Shown here: positions 15,106-22,334 of the stretch, in pieces
Position numbering within the stretch: the first letter of the stretch is position 1
Layout: the number at the start of each line of letters is the position of its first letter
NCBI GenBank assembly: GCA_903933395.1
Contig: CAIZKA010000320.1
Coordinates: 1-35,293, forward strand
Direction: 5' to 3'
Length of the DNA stretch: 35,293 nucleotides
Source of the DNA: an uncultured beta proteobacterium
GTDB taxonomy: Bacteria > Pseudomonadota > Gammaproteobacteria > Burkholderiales > Rhodocyclaceae
Made by a program: the position numbers and the translations under genes
Notes under the pieces: generated by a model
What the model was told of the DNA's origin: nothing
What the model saw: only the letters and a program-made list of their open reading frames with translations
Databases searched by the model: none

Positions 15106-16299
15106 TCAGCCGCCGATCGCCGTGGCCGGATCGACCTTGAGCGCGGCGCGGATGGCCAGCGTACTGGCCAGCGCGCACACCACCATGACGATGACAAAGG
15201 CGCGCATCGCATCGGCGGTCTCCAGCAGTACGTACTTGGGAAAGGCCGGCGCCCAGAGCGTGGCCGAAATCTTGCCCACCACGAAACCGATCAAGCCCAA
15301 CCCCATCGCCTGCTGCAGGATCATGCCGGCGATGGTGCGGTTGCGGGTGCCGATCAACTTGAGTACCGCGATCTCGCGGATCTTGCCCAGCGTCATGGTG
15401 TAGATGATGAAGGCGACAATGGCCGCGCTGACGATGGTCAGGATCACCAAGAACATGCCGATCTGCTTGGCCGAGGTGGCGATCAGCTTGGCGATCAGGA
15501 TCTCTTCCATCTGCTCGCGGGTGTAGGCCTGCAAATGCTTCCAGCGGCGGATGTCCTGCGCCACGGCTTCCGCCGTGGCGCCAGCACCGACCTTTACCAG
15601 CACGGCGTTCACGCTGTGATTGATGGTCTGCGCGGCATTCACCGCATCGAGCAGGCCGGGCACGCCGGGACGATTCAGCGCCGGGTTGCCGGCCGTGCGG
15701 GCGCGATCGCTGACGATGGCATCGTTGTCCTTGAGGAACTGCGCTTCCTGTGCATCCTTCAGCGGGATGAAGACCATCGGGTCGCCGCCGGAGGACACCA
15801 TGCGTCGCGTCAGACCGACGACTTCGTAGTCGTGACGACGGATGCGAATGCGCTCGCCCAGCCGGAAACCGGTCTTGACGTCGGCAATGGCCTCGTAGTG
15901 GCCGCGCAAAAGACGCCGCCCGGCCAGCAGATAGGCCGGCTCGCCGGGCTGGCCCGGTTCGAAGCCGACCACCATGGCGCGCTCATCGGTATCGCCATGG
16001 CGCACCTGCATGGTCAGATAGGTAACGCTGGCGGCCTGCGCCACGCCGGGCAGGCCGAGCACGCCGCGATACGCATCGTCGCGGATGCTGGACGCTTCGG
16101 CATACGGCCCTTGCGTATCCTTCTGCACCACCCAGATGTCGGCCCCGCTGTTGGTCAGCAATACGCGCGCATCATCGACCATGCCGCGATAAACGCCGGC
16201 CATGGTCAAGGTGGCGCCGATGAGCAAACCCAGCCCCATTCCGGTAAGGACGAATTTGCCCCAGGAATGCAGGATGTCGCGGCCGGCGAGACTGATCAT
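15106..16299 (-). CDS. FtsX/DevC-like ABC transporter permease
   Basis: This 397-residue permease has one N-terminal helix (about 14-35), a large periplasmic MacB_PCD-like domain (about 36-260) and three C-terminal helices (about 275-300, 322-345, 360-382). The ending VDPATAIGG resembles the DPxxALR/P-like terminal element of FtsX-domain proteins. The sequence TLGKIREIAVLKLIGTRNR is the typical cytoplasmic coupling segment before the second helix. With the ATPase and HlyD-like adaptor it forms a tripartite inner-membrane exporter of the DevBCA/MacAB kind; no outer-membrane partner is encoded nearby. The gene lies seven bases after the adaptor gene. Confidence 0.85.
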   Translation of the reverse strand: MISLAGRDILHSWGKFVLTGMGLGLLIGATLTMAGVYRGMVDDARVLLTNSGADIWVVQKDTQGPYAEASSIRDDAYRGVLGLPGVAQAASVTYLTMQVRHGDTDERAMVVGFEPGQPGEPAYLLAGRRLLRGHYEAIADVKTGFRLGERIRIRRHDYEVVGLTRRMVSSGGDPMVFIPLKDAQEAQFLKDNDAIVSDRARTAGNPALNRPGVPGLLDAVNAAQTINHSVNAVLVKVGAGATAEAVAQDIRRWKHLQAYTREQMEEILIAKLIATSAKQIGMFLVILTIVSAAIVAFIIYTMTLGKIREIAVLKLIGTRNRTIAGMILQQAMGLGLIGFVVGKISATLWAPAFPKYVLLETADAMRAFVIVMVVCALASTLAIRAALKVDPATAIGG

Positions 16300-16306
16300 T
16301 TCAGAC

Positions 16307-17485
16307 TCACGAGCCGCCGAGGGCCGAGACTATCTTTATGCGGCTGTCCTCGACCAGATCCCGCTCACTGTGCACAATCACCGCATCGCCTTCCTTGAGT
16401 CCGTCGAGAATCTGCACGCTACCGTCTGCGCCGCTGATGCCGGCCCTGACCGCGACGAAGCTCAGCTTGTCGGCTGCCTGCACCCAGACACCGGTCTTGC
16501 CGCCGCGCTGGCGCAGGGCGGCGTTGGGCAGCACCAGCGCCTGCTTGACGCCCGGCAGACGCAAAGTGATTTCAGCCATCTCACCAACGGAGACGTCCCT
16601 GGGCGGGGTATCGAAGCTCACTTGCGCAATCCGCTCTTCGGTGACGCTGTCGCTGAGCAATTCGATGCGCGCAACTTTTCCTGCCAGCACCTGACCCGGG
16701 CGCGAGCGCAGCACGATCTCGGCCGGCAAGCCGACCTGGAGGCCGGCCGAACGATTCTGATCGAGGCGCAGCTTGACCCACAGGCTGTCGGCAGCCACCA
16801 GTCTCAGCACGGCTTGTCCGGCGACCACGGTCGACCCAGGTTCGGCATCGCGCGCGGTGACAAGACCGTCAGCCGGCGCCAGCAGGCGCAGGTTGGCGCG
16901 CTGTTGTTGCGCTCCATCCCTTTCGGCATTGAACCGGATCAGATCCTGTCGCGCACCCGCCAGAGCAGCTTCGGCGCCGGCAAGCTGGGCCTCGGCGGAT
17001 TTCAGTTCCTGAGCCTTGCCTTCAGTCACGCTGGAACTGACAAAGCCCTTGCCTCCCAGATCGTCATAGCGGCGCGCATTCGCAGCGGCCACTTCGCGCC
17101 GGGCGCTGCTGTCGGCAAGCTGCGCCGCCGCGGTATCGACCGCATTCCTGGCGCGGGCGGCGGCAGCCACTGTCGAGGCGAGACGCTGATCGAGGTCGAC
17201 GGGATCCATCTCTGCCAGCAGCTGGCCGGCACGCACCACGTCCCCGACATCCACCGCCACCTGGCGGACACGGCCGGCGCCGGTCGGGCCGACCAGATAG
17301 CTGCGACGCGCCTCGACGACGCCGATGCCGAACAACATCGGCGCCGGATCGGCACGCACCACTTGCGTCACCGTTACCCGCACCGGTGCCAGCGGCCCGC
17401 TGCGCGCCAGAACCCAGACGAAGGCGGCGAGCAGCGCAGCGCCGGCGAGGATGAACGCGGTACGTCGGTTAATGGAAAGTTTCAT
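16307..17485 (-). CDS. HlyD/MacA-like periplasmic adaptor (membrane fusion protein)
   Basis: This 392-residue protein has a single N-terminal membrane anchor (about 9-27) and then a periplasmic part. A first lipoyl half (VGPTGAGRVRQVAVDVGDVVRAGQLL) is followed by an alanine- and glutamine-rich helical hairpin (about 95-190), a second lipoyl half (LRLLAPADGLV and DAEPGSTVVAGQAVL), and beta-barrel and membrane-proximal domains. It should link the FtsX-like permease to an outer-membrane channel. It lies six bases after the TDT transporter gene and seven before the permease gene. Tripartite pumps of this class export peptides, glycolipids or small molecules; a role in metalloid or thiol-conjugate export is only suggested by the operon. 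Confidence 0.85.
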   Translation of the reverse strand: MKLSINRRTAFILAGAALLAAFVWVLARSGPLAPVRVTVTQVVRADPAPMLFGIGVVEARRSYLVGPTGAGRVRQVAVDVGDVVRAGQLLAEMDPVDLDQRLASTVAAAARARNAVDTAAAQLADSSARREVAAANARRYDDLGGKGFVSSSVTEGKAQELKSAEAQLAGAEAALAGARQDLIRFNAERDGAQQQRANLRLLAPADGLVTARDAEPGSTVVAGQAVLRLVAADSLWVKLRLDQNRSAGLQVGLPAEIVLRSRPGQVLAGKVARIELLSDSVTEERIAQVSFDTPPRDVSVGEMAEITLRLPGVKQALVLPNAALRQRGGKTGVWVQAADKLSFVAVRAGISGADGSVQILDGLKEGDAVIVHSERDLVEDSRIKIVSALGGS

Positions 17486-17491
17486 GATGGC

Positions 17492-18550
17492 TTACGGATG
17501 AGGTTGAAACAGCCTGCCGCTGGCCACGCCGCTGATGGTTTTGACCAGCGTCAGCGTCCAGATGGCCGCCAGCAACGCCCAAGCCAGCCATCCGAAGGCC
17601 AGCGGCGTGGTGAGCCCGGTGACTTCGCTCAGACGCTGGCTACCAAGCGTGAAGGCACCCAGCGGAAAGGTGAAGGCCCACCAGGTGAGGGAAAAGGGTA
17701 ATTGCGCGATCTTCCGCACCGACCAGGTGAACAGCAGCGCCAGCACCAGCCAGAAGGCCCCGAAGCCCCAGAGCAGGAAAACCGCCATAAGGTAGGGGGC
17801 CTTGTCGCCGGCGAATGGGGTGGCGGCGACCAGATTGAGCACGCTGACCACGGTCACGCCCAGCGGCGCAAGATTGATCCAGAAGGTCGGCGCCATTGTC
17901 GGCGGCAGGCGCTTATGCACATAAAAGCGATGGAAGGCCAGCGCCAGCAACGCCATGTACATGAAGATGCCGGAGCCGAGGCCGATGGCATTGATGGTCA
18001 GCGCCAGATCGCGCAGGACCTCCGGCTGGACCGCGAGCAGCGGCGCACCGGCCACCGGGATAAGCACCAGCGCCACCGGCGGTATGAAGATGCCGGGCGT
18101 GATGTGATCGAGGTTCACGTGCTCGCCCTGAAAAATCGAGATCAGCACCGCCAGCGTCAAGCTGAACAGCAAGGCGACACCGAGCCACCAGGCAACCAGC
18201 GCGGCGGCGTCATGGCCGCCGAAGGCGCGCAGCTGCGCCGCCAGGACCAGGATGGCGATGGCGTAGGACGGATAGAAATTGGCCGCGACCGGGTGCCTGA
18301 AGCTGGCCACTACCGCCGGCCAGGCAATGACCCAGCGCAGCAGCCATGGGATGCTGATCAGCGCGAACAGCGCCAGGTTGAACCAATGCAGCACCCAGGC
18401 CAGCCCTGCCAGCACGGGCAACTGATGGGAGAAATGCAGCGTCGTCAGGGCGAAGGCGCCGGTGCCCATGACGGCAGCAGGCCAGCCGGGGGCAAAGGTC
18501 CTGACGATGAGCGGGAAGCTGACGGGATCGGGTGCGATGGGTGCGTTCAT
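17492..18550 (-). CDS. TDT-family transporter (TehA/SLAC1-like)
   Basis: This 352-residue protein has about ten membrane helices. The opening FAPGWPAAVMGTGAFAL and later LNLVAATPFAG and WWAFTFPLGAFTLGS segments match the tellurite-resistance/dicarboxylate (TDT) or voltage-dependent anion channel family (TehA, Mae1, Ssu1, SLAC1). Members move small anions such as sulfite, chloride, nitrate or malate. The start at 18550 overlaps the stop codon of the CDF gene by four bases. Because it lies inside the ars operon, it may export an anion made under arsenic stress, or a thio- or methyl-arsenical, but the sequence does not fix the substrate. Confidence 0.8.
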   Translation of the reverse strand: MNAPIAPDPVSFPLIVRTFAPGWPAAVMGTGAFALTTLHFSHQLPVLAGLAWVLHWFNLALFALISIPWLLRWVIAWPAVVASFRHPVAANFYPSYAIAILVLAAQLRAFGGHDAAALVAWWLGVALLFSLTLAVLISIFQGEHVNLDHITPGIFIPPVALVLIPVAGAPLLAVQPEVLRDLALTINAIGLGSGIFMYMALLALAFHRFYVHKRLPPTMAPTFWINLAPLGVTVVSVLNLVAATPFAGDKAPYLMAVFLLWGFGAFWLVLALLFTWSVRKIAQLPFSLTWWAFTFPLGAFTLGSQRLSEVTGLTTPLAFGWLAWALLAAIWTLTLVKTISGVASGRLFQPHP

Positions 18551-19455
18551 GTCTTGGTGTCACCGAGTGGATGGGCGCAACCGTGATCGAGCCCGTCCAG
18601 TTCGATCTGGATCGTCGGATGCGTGATATGAAACTGCTGGTGCAACTCGTGGGCTATTCGTTCGAGGAAGGCATCCCCCGGGTGGCCGTCGGGCATGACG
18701 AGGTGCGCGGTCAGCGCGATGCCGGTGGTGCTCATGGCCCAGACATGCAGATCGTGCACGTCCTCGACGCCGGGCAGGGCGCGCAGCAGCTCATCGACCT
18801 CGGCGAGGACCACACTCTCGGGCACGCCGTCGAACAGGAGATGCAGCGACCCCCGGAACAGGCCCCAGGTGCCGGCGATGATCACCAGCGCGATGGCGAT
18901 GCTGGTCGCCGGGTCGAGCCAGGTCCAGCCGGTCAGCAGATACATTGTGCCGGCAGCCACCACGCCGAGCGAAACCAGCGCGTCGGCGGCCATGTGCAGG
19001 AAAGCGCCGCGAATGTTCATGTCCGATTTTCTGCCGGACATGAACAGGGCCGCAGTGACGCCGTTGACCACGACACCGATGGCGGCGATCACGACTATGG
19101 TCATGCCGTCGGCGGCCGGCGGCGATTGCAGGCGATGGAAGGCCTCCCACAGCAGCGAACCCATCGCCACCAGCAGCAGCACGGCATTGGCGAAGGCGGC
19201 GAGTATCGAGGCGCGCTGCCAGCCGTAGGTATGGCGATGGTCCGGCTGCCGGCCGGCGGCCAGTGTGGCTACCCAGGCCAGCAGCAGTCCGGCGACGTCC
19301 GCAAGATTGTGGCCGGCATCGGCCACCAGGGCCAGGGAATCGGCACGCCAGCCATAAAAGGCCTCGACCGCCACAAAGCCGGTGTTCAGGGCTATGCCAA
19401 AGGCAAAGGCCCGGCTGAATGTGGCCGGGCCGTGGTGATGCGAATGTTCGCTCAT
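18547..19455 (-). CDS. Cation diffusion facilitator (CzcD/ZitB-like metal exporter)
   Basis: This 302-residue CDF transporter has six predicted membrane helices and a cytoplasmic C-terminal domain (about 205-290). The N-terminus has a short His cluster (SEHSHHHG). Metal-site residues are seen in ALVADAGHNLADVAG (His and Asp in helix 2) and GAFLHMAADALVSLG (His and Asp in helix 5), an HD-HD arrangement typical of zinc-transporting CzcD/ZitB proteins. It exchanges cytoplasmic divalent metal, probably Zn or Cd, for protons. It is 26 bp after the mini-thioredoxin gene and overlaps the TDT gene. Its presence in an ars operon suggests combined metal and metalloid resistance. Confidence 0.9.
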   Translation of the reverse strand: MSEHSHHHGPATFSRAFAFGIALNTGFVAVEAFYGWRADSLALVADAGHNLADVAGLLLAWVATLAAGRQPDHRHTYGWQRASILAAFANAVLLLVAMGSLLWEAFHRLQSPPAADGMTIVVIAAIGVVVNGVTAALFMSGRKSDMNIRGAFLHMAADALVSLGVVAAGTMYLLTGWTWLDPATSIAIALVIIAGTWGLFRGSLHLLFDGVPESVVLAEVDELLRALPGVEDVHDLHVWAMSTTGIALTAHLVMPDGHPGDAFLERIAHELHQQFHITHPTIQIELDGLDHGCAHPLGDTKT

Positions 19456-19481
19456 CTGAGGCGGAGACTTTGCGACAAGGC

Positions 19482-19712
19482 TCAGAACCAGCTTTCCACC
19501 TTGGCCCGCGTAGGCACGCCGCCGGCATGGACCACCTTGCCGTTGATCACCACGCCGGGGGTGCTCATCACGCCATGAATCATGATCTGTTGCAGGTCTT
19601 CGATCTTTTCCAGCTGGACCGCGACCCCTTTGGCGCGGGCGACGTCGTCAATCAGCTTGAGCGTGTTCTGGCAGTTGGCACAGCCGGTGCCCAGGACTTT
19701 GATGTTCTTCAT
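19482..19712 (-). CDS. Thioredoxin-fold redox-active disulfide protein (MTH895/TM0996-like)
   Basis: This 76-residue mini-thioredoxin has the active-site motif GCANC (Cys11-Cys14) and the cis-proline region VMSTPGVVINGKVVHAGGVP, the standard layout of the redox-active disulfide protein 2 family. The start at 19712 is favoured over an ATG four codons earlier because GGAG sits six bases upstream of it. Genes of this family often sit next to YraQ/ArsP-type permease genes, as here with one small gene between. It may reduce or carry a thiol-bound metalloid for the permease, an inference from co-occurrence. Confidence 0.85.
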   Translation of the reverse strand: MKNIKVLGTGCANCQNTLKLIDDVARAKGVAVQLEKIEDLQQIMIHGVMSTPGVVINGKVVHAGGVPTRAKVESWF

Positions 19713-19727
19713 TCTTGACTCCAAAAA

Positions 19728-20048
19728 TCAGCAGCAGGAATTTCCCCTGGCGGTCGGCGTGCAGCAGGCGGCCTTGACGGGTTCGGGTTCACTAGTCGGC
19801 GCTGACACCACGGCGGCCGGCGCAACTGCAAGCCTGGCTTCCTCGTTGAAGGCGTGGTCCTGCATCTGCCCGGCCTCGTCGCGGATGTGGCGGGCGATAT
19901 CGACCACCATGTCGATCTGTTCTTCGGCAATGCCGAAACCGCGCAGGCGCTCCAGCTGGCACAGGCCCTTCTTCGGATGGTTGGCGGCGATGTTGGCGGC
20001 GAGCGAAACCATCGCCACGATGGACGGGTGCAAGGGTGAATCGGCCAT
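19728..20048 (-). CDS. Small hypothetical protein with double-cysteine tail
   Basis: I do not recognise a named family. The 106 residues form a mostly helical N-terminal half (MVSLAANIAANHPKKGLCQLE, then IDMVVDIARHIRDEA), a proline/alanine-rich linker (about 75-92) and a tail with two vicinal cysteine pairs, Cys95-96 and Cys105-106, at the very C-terminus; Cys30 is the only other cysteine. The N-terminal part is faintly like AhpD/carboxymuconolactone-decarboxylase helices but lacks the CxxC active site. It lies 12 bp after the permease gene and 15 bp before the mini-thioredoxin gene. A role as a metalloid-binding partner of the permease is a hypothesis. The reading frame is well supported by tight spacing on both sides. 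Confidence 0.7.
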   Translation of the reverse strand: MADSPLHPSIVAMVSLAANIAANHPKKGLCQLERLRGFGIAEEQIDMVVDIARHIRDEAGQMQDHAFNEEARLAVAPAAVVSAPTSEPEPVKAACCTPTARGNSCC

Positions 20049-20060
20049 GGCGAGCTCTCC

Positions 20061-21110
20061 CTACAGAACTGCGTTGAAAACGTAACCGACGATCAGGATG
20101 CCGAGCGCGACGACGCCGGCGAAGGTGGCGATCAGCGGCAGCTTGAGCACTTTGCGCAGGATGATCATTTCCGGCAGCGACAGCGCGATGACGCTCATCA
20201 TGAAGGCCAGCACGGTGCCCAGCGCGGCGCCCTTGCCGATCAGGGCCTCGACCACCGGCAGGATGCCCGCGGCATTGCTGTACATCGGCACGCCGATCAG
20301 CACGGCCGCAGGCAGCGACCACCACGGCGCGTCCTTGCCCATGATCGAGGCCATGAAATCCTGCGGCACATAGCCGTGGATGACGGCGCCCACGCCGATA
20401 CCGGCGAGGACCCAGGGCCAGACCTTGCCGACGATATCCCTGACGTGGGCGACACCGGCATCGATGCGTCCGGCCCAGTGCATTTCTTCGCCGACGTAGT
20501 CGGCTGACTGGCTGGCCTGCATGGCGCGCACCCAGTCTTCGAGATGGCGCTCCATGCCGAGCTTGCCGATCACCAGTCCCGCCGTAATCGCCACCGTCAG
20601 GCCCAGCGCCAGGTAGAGCCCGGCGACCTTCCAGCCGAACAGGCCGAACAGCAGCGCCAGCGCGACTTCATTGACCATCGGCGCCGAGATCAGGAAGGAG
20701 AAGGTGACGCCCAGCGGCACACCGGCAGAAAGAAAGCCGATGAACAGCGGTACCGCGGAGCAGGAGCAGAAGGGCGTGATGACGCCGAGGCTCGCCGCCA
20801 TCACGTTGCCGACGCCCAGGCGCTTGCCGGAGAGAAGCGCCCGCGTGCGTTCCGGCGAGACGAAGGTATGCACCACGCCCATCAGGAAGACGATGCCGGT
20901 GAGCAGCAGCAAGACCTTGGGCGTGTCGTAGAAAAAGAAATGCACGGCTTCGCCCAGGTGGGTCTGGCGGGTCAGGCCCAGCAGCGCGATGGCGGCATCG
21001 GCAAAAGGCACCAGACTGGCGTAAGCGGCTATCCACGCGATGAAGCTAACACCCAGCCAGCCCCAGGGCGGGCGGCGCGGGCTATGGCTGGTATCGGTCA
21101 AGGCAGTCAT
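20061..21110 (-). CDS. arsP: ArsP-type permease (DUF318/YraQ family)
   Basis: This 349-residue permease has about eight to nine membrane helices split by a soluble loop (about 185-215). The family signature ITPFCSCSAVPLFIGFLSAGVPLG contains Cys115 and Cys117, the paired cysteines found in ArsP and the wider UPF0718 group. A second half carries IGVPMYSNAAGILPVVEALIGKG. ArsP exports trivalent organoarsenicals; other UPF0718 members have been linked to Cu or Zn handling, so the substrate is not certain. It lies 15 bp after arsR and starts the structural part of the operon, which supports a metalloid role. Confidence 0.8.
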   Translation of the reverse strand: MTALTDTSHSPRRPPWGWLGVSFIAWIAAYASLVPFADAAIALLGLTRQTHLGEAVHFFFYDTPKVLLLLTGIVFLMGVVHTFVSPERTRALLSGKRLGVGNVMAASLGVITPFCSCSAVPLFIGFLSAGVPLGVTFSFLISAPMVNEVALALLFGLFGWKVAGLYLALGLTVAITAGLVIGKLGMERHLEDWVRAMQASQSADYVGEEMHWAGRIDAGVAHVRDIVGKVWPWVLAGIGVGAVIHGYVPQDFMASIMGKDAPWWSLPAAVLIGVPMYSNAAGILPVVEALIGKGAALGTVLAFMMSVIALSLPEMIILRKVLKLPLIATFAGVVALGILIVGYVFNAVL

Positions 21111-21125
21111 GGTGTTTTGTCCCGA

Positions 21126-21464
21126 TCAGGCGGCGCAGCGTTGCGGCCGTCCCGCCATGACCTTCAGCCGCTTGAGATCCGCTTTGAATCCGGCGGCAGC
21201 AGCATCCGGCAAGGTTTTCAGCAGCGCCGCAGCCCATGCGGGCAGGGACGGAGACAGGCGGTAGAACATCCACGTCCCCTCGCGACGCGGGATCACCACG
21301 CCGGCATCCTTCAGTACGCCCAGGTGGCGCGAAATCTTGGGCTGGATGTCGTCCAGCGCGGCAGTGAGTTCACAAACGCAGAGTTCGCCCTGATCTACCA
21401 GCAAGGCAAGAATGCGGCGGCGCGTGGCATCGGCGACGGCATCGAAGACGAGTTGGGTATCCAT
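21126..21464 (-). CDS. arsR: ArsR-family arsenite-responsive repressor
   Basis: This 112-residue winged-helix repressor carries ELCVCEL with Cys29 and Cys31, the type I arsenite-binding motif found in classical ArsR. The third cysteine of R773 ArsR is a threonine here (Thr34), so the As(III) site may use two cysteines or one elsewhere (Cys110 in QRCAA). The helix-turn-helix recognition region is QPKISRHLGVLKDAGVV. It is the first gene of the operon. There is no ribosome-binding site before the ATG at 21464, and the predicted transcript start coincides with it. Expected action: bind the inverted repeat at 21473-21492 and release it on binding arsenite. Confidence 0.93.
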   Translation of the reverse strand: MDTQLVFDAVADATRRRILALLVDQGELCVCELTAALDDIQPKISRHLGVLKDAGVVIPRREGTWMFYRLSPSLPAWAAALLKTLPDAAAAGFKADLKRLKVMAGRPQRCAA

Positions 21465-21471
21465 GAATGCA

Positions 21472-21501
21472 AATATACGCCATTTCGTATATATGCGTCA
21501 A
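21472..21501 (-). promoter_or_regulatory. Sigma-70 promoter of the ars operon, likely leaderless
   Basis: On the minus strand TTGACG (21496-21501) and TATATT (21472-21477) are separated by 18 bp; each matches five of six consensus bases. Seven bases separate the -10 element from the arsR ATG, so transcription should begin at or next to the start codon, giving an mRNA with essentially no leader. Confidence 0.65.
21473..21492. promoter_or_regulatory. ArsR operator (ATATACG-N6-CGTATAT)
   Basis: A perfect 7-6-7 inverted repeat lies between and over the -10 element of the arsR promoter. Its size and place fit an ArsR dimer that blocks RNA polymerase. No second copy was noticed elsewhere in the window. 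Confidence 0.65.
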
Positions 21502-21593
21502 GGAATGTTTTCCACGATTCCCCGGCGATCGCGGTCGGCGGGCCAAGCCCGATCGTAATGGCCGGGATGGCCGCCGCCCGTCAGCGCCCCGCC

Positions 21594-22061
21594 TTAAAGC
21601 CCCAGATCGCTCAAGCCGGAATGATCGTCGGGCCGCCGGCCCAGCGGCCAGTGGAACTTGCGCTCGGATTCCTTGATCGGCAGGTCGTTGATGCTGGCGA
21701 AGCGCCGCATCATGAAGCCCTGCTCGTTGAACTCCCAGTTCTCGTTGCCGTAGGCGCGGAACCAGTTGCCGGAGTCGTCGTGACATTCATAGGCGAAGCG
21801 CACCGCGATGCGATTGCCGGCACAGGCCCAGAGCTCCTTGATCAGGCGGTAGTCGAGTTCCTTCGCCCATTTGCGCACCAGGAGCTGCCGCACCTGCTCG
21901 CGCCCGACCGGAAATTCCGAACGGTTGCGCCAGCGCGTGTCTTCCGTATAGACCAGCACGACGCGATCCGGGTCGCGGGTATTCCAGGCATCCTCGGCCA
22001 TGCGCACCTTCTGCGCGGCGGTTTCCGGCGTGAATGGCGGAACGGGGGGTTTGGTTTCCAT
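21594..22061 (-). CDS. DUF1348 nuclear-transport-factor-2-like protein
   Basis: This 155-residue protein matches the DUF1348 family with an SnoaL/NTF2-like fold: AEDAWNTRDPDRVVLVYTEDTRWRNRSEF near the N-terminus, AVRFAYECHDDSGNWFRAYGNENWEF in the middle, and RFASINDLPIKESERKFHWPLG near the end. The start at 22061 was chosen for the GAGGAG seven bases upstream; an in-frame ATG 12 codons earlier has no such site. Biochemical function is unknown; family members are soluble and often occur near redox or regulatory genes. It lies upstream of the ars operon promoter on the same strand and is probably transcribed separately from the promoter at 22113-22140. Confidence 0.85.
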   Translation of the reverse strand: METKPPVPPFTPETAAQKVRMAEDAWNTRDPDRVVLVYTEDTRWRNRSEFPVGREQVRQLLVRKWAKELDYRLIKELWACAGNRIAVRFAYECHDDSGNWFRAYGNENWEFNEQGFMMRRFASINDLPIKESERKFHWPLGRRPDDHSGLSDLGL

Positions 22062-22112
22062 GATCGGCTCCTCGGCAGAAATTCGGGTGGATGGCATCCA
22101 GCAGCATGGAGC

Positions 22113-22140
22113 AGTCTATCCACGATAGCGCGAGGTGCAA
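22113..22140 (-). promoter_or_regulatory. Candidate sigma-70 promoter of the DUF1348 gene
   Basis: On the minus strand TTGCAC (22135-22140) and TAGACT (22113-22118) are separated by 16 bp. The predicted start is about 45 bp before the ATG at 22061. The match is moderate. Confidence 0.35.
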
Positions 22141-22201
22141 GCGGCAGCAATGCCCCAAACTGGCGAATCACGGCCGGATGCCTGCCCCTCGATGGTGCGT
22201 C

Positions 22202-22218
22202 GCACACGTCACGGTGCA
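22202..22218 (+). promoter_or_regulatory. Possible NtrC-like site upstream of cyn operon
   Basis: GCAC and GGTGCA arms recall the NtrC consensus TGCACC-N5-GGTGCA, but the left arm is one base out of register. The site would lie about 100 bp upstream of the sigma-54 transcript start, where NtrC normally binds. Weak on sequence alone. Confidence 0.25.
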
Positions 22219-22284
22219 GCTTCCTTGCCCCGGTGCGCCGCGGAATAATTAAATACTTACACTGAATCAGTTCCTTGTCATGGC

Positions 22285-22300
22285 TGGCACGGAGTCTGCA
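22285..22300 (+). promoter_or_regulatory. Sigma-54 (-24/-12) promoter of the cyanate operon
   Basis: TGGCACG-GAGT-CTGCA matches the sigma-54 consensus TGGCACG-N4-TTGCA at every position but one, with the correct GG-N10-GC spacing. The predicted start is near 22311, 24 bp before the cynA ATG. This points to nitrogen control through NtrC or a similar activator. Confidence 0.75.
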
Positions 22301-22334
22301 CTAACCCGGACAGACCATTAACCGGGAGCGCACC

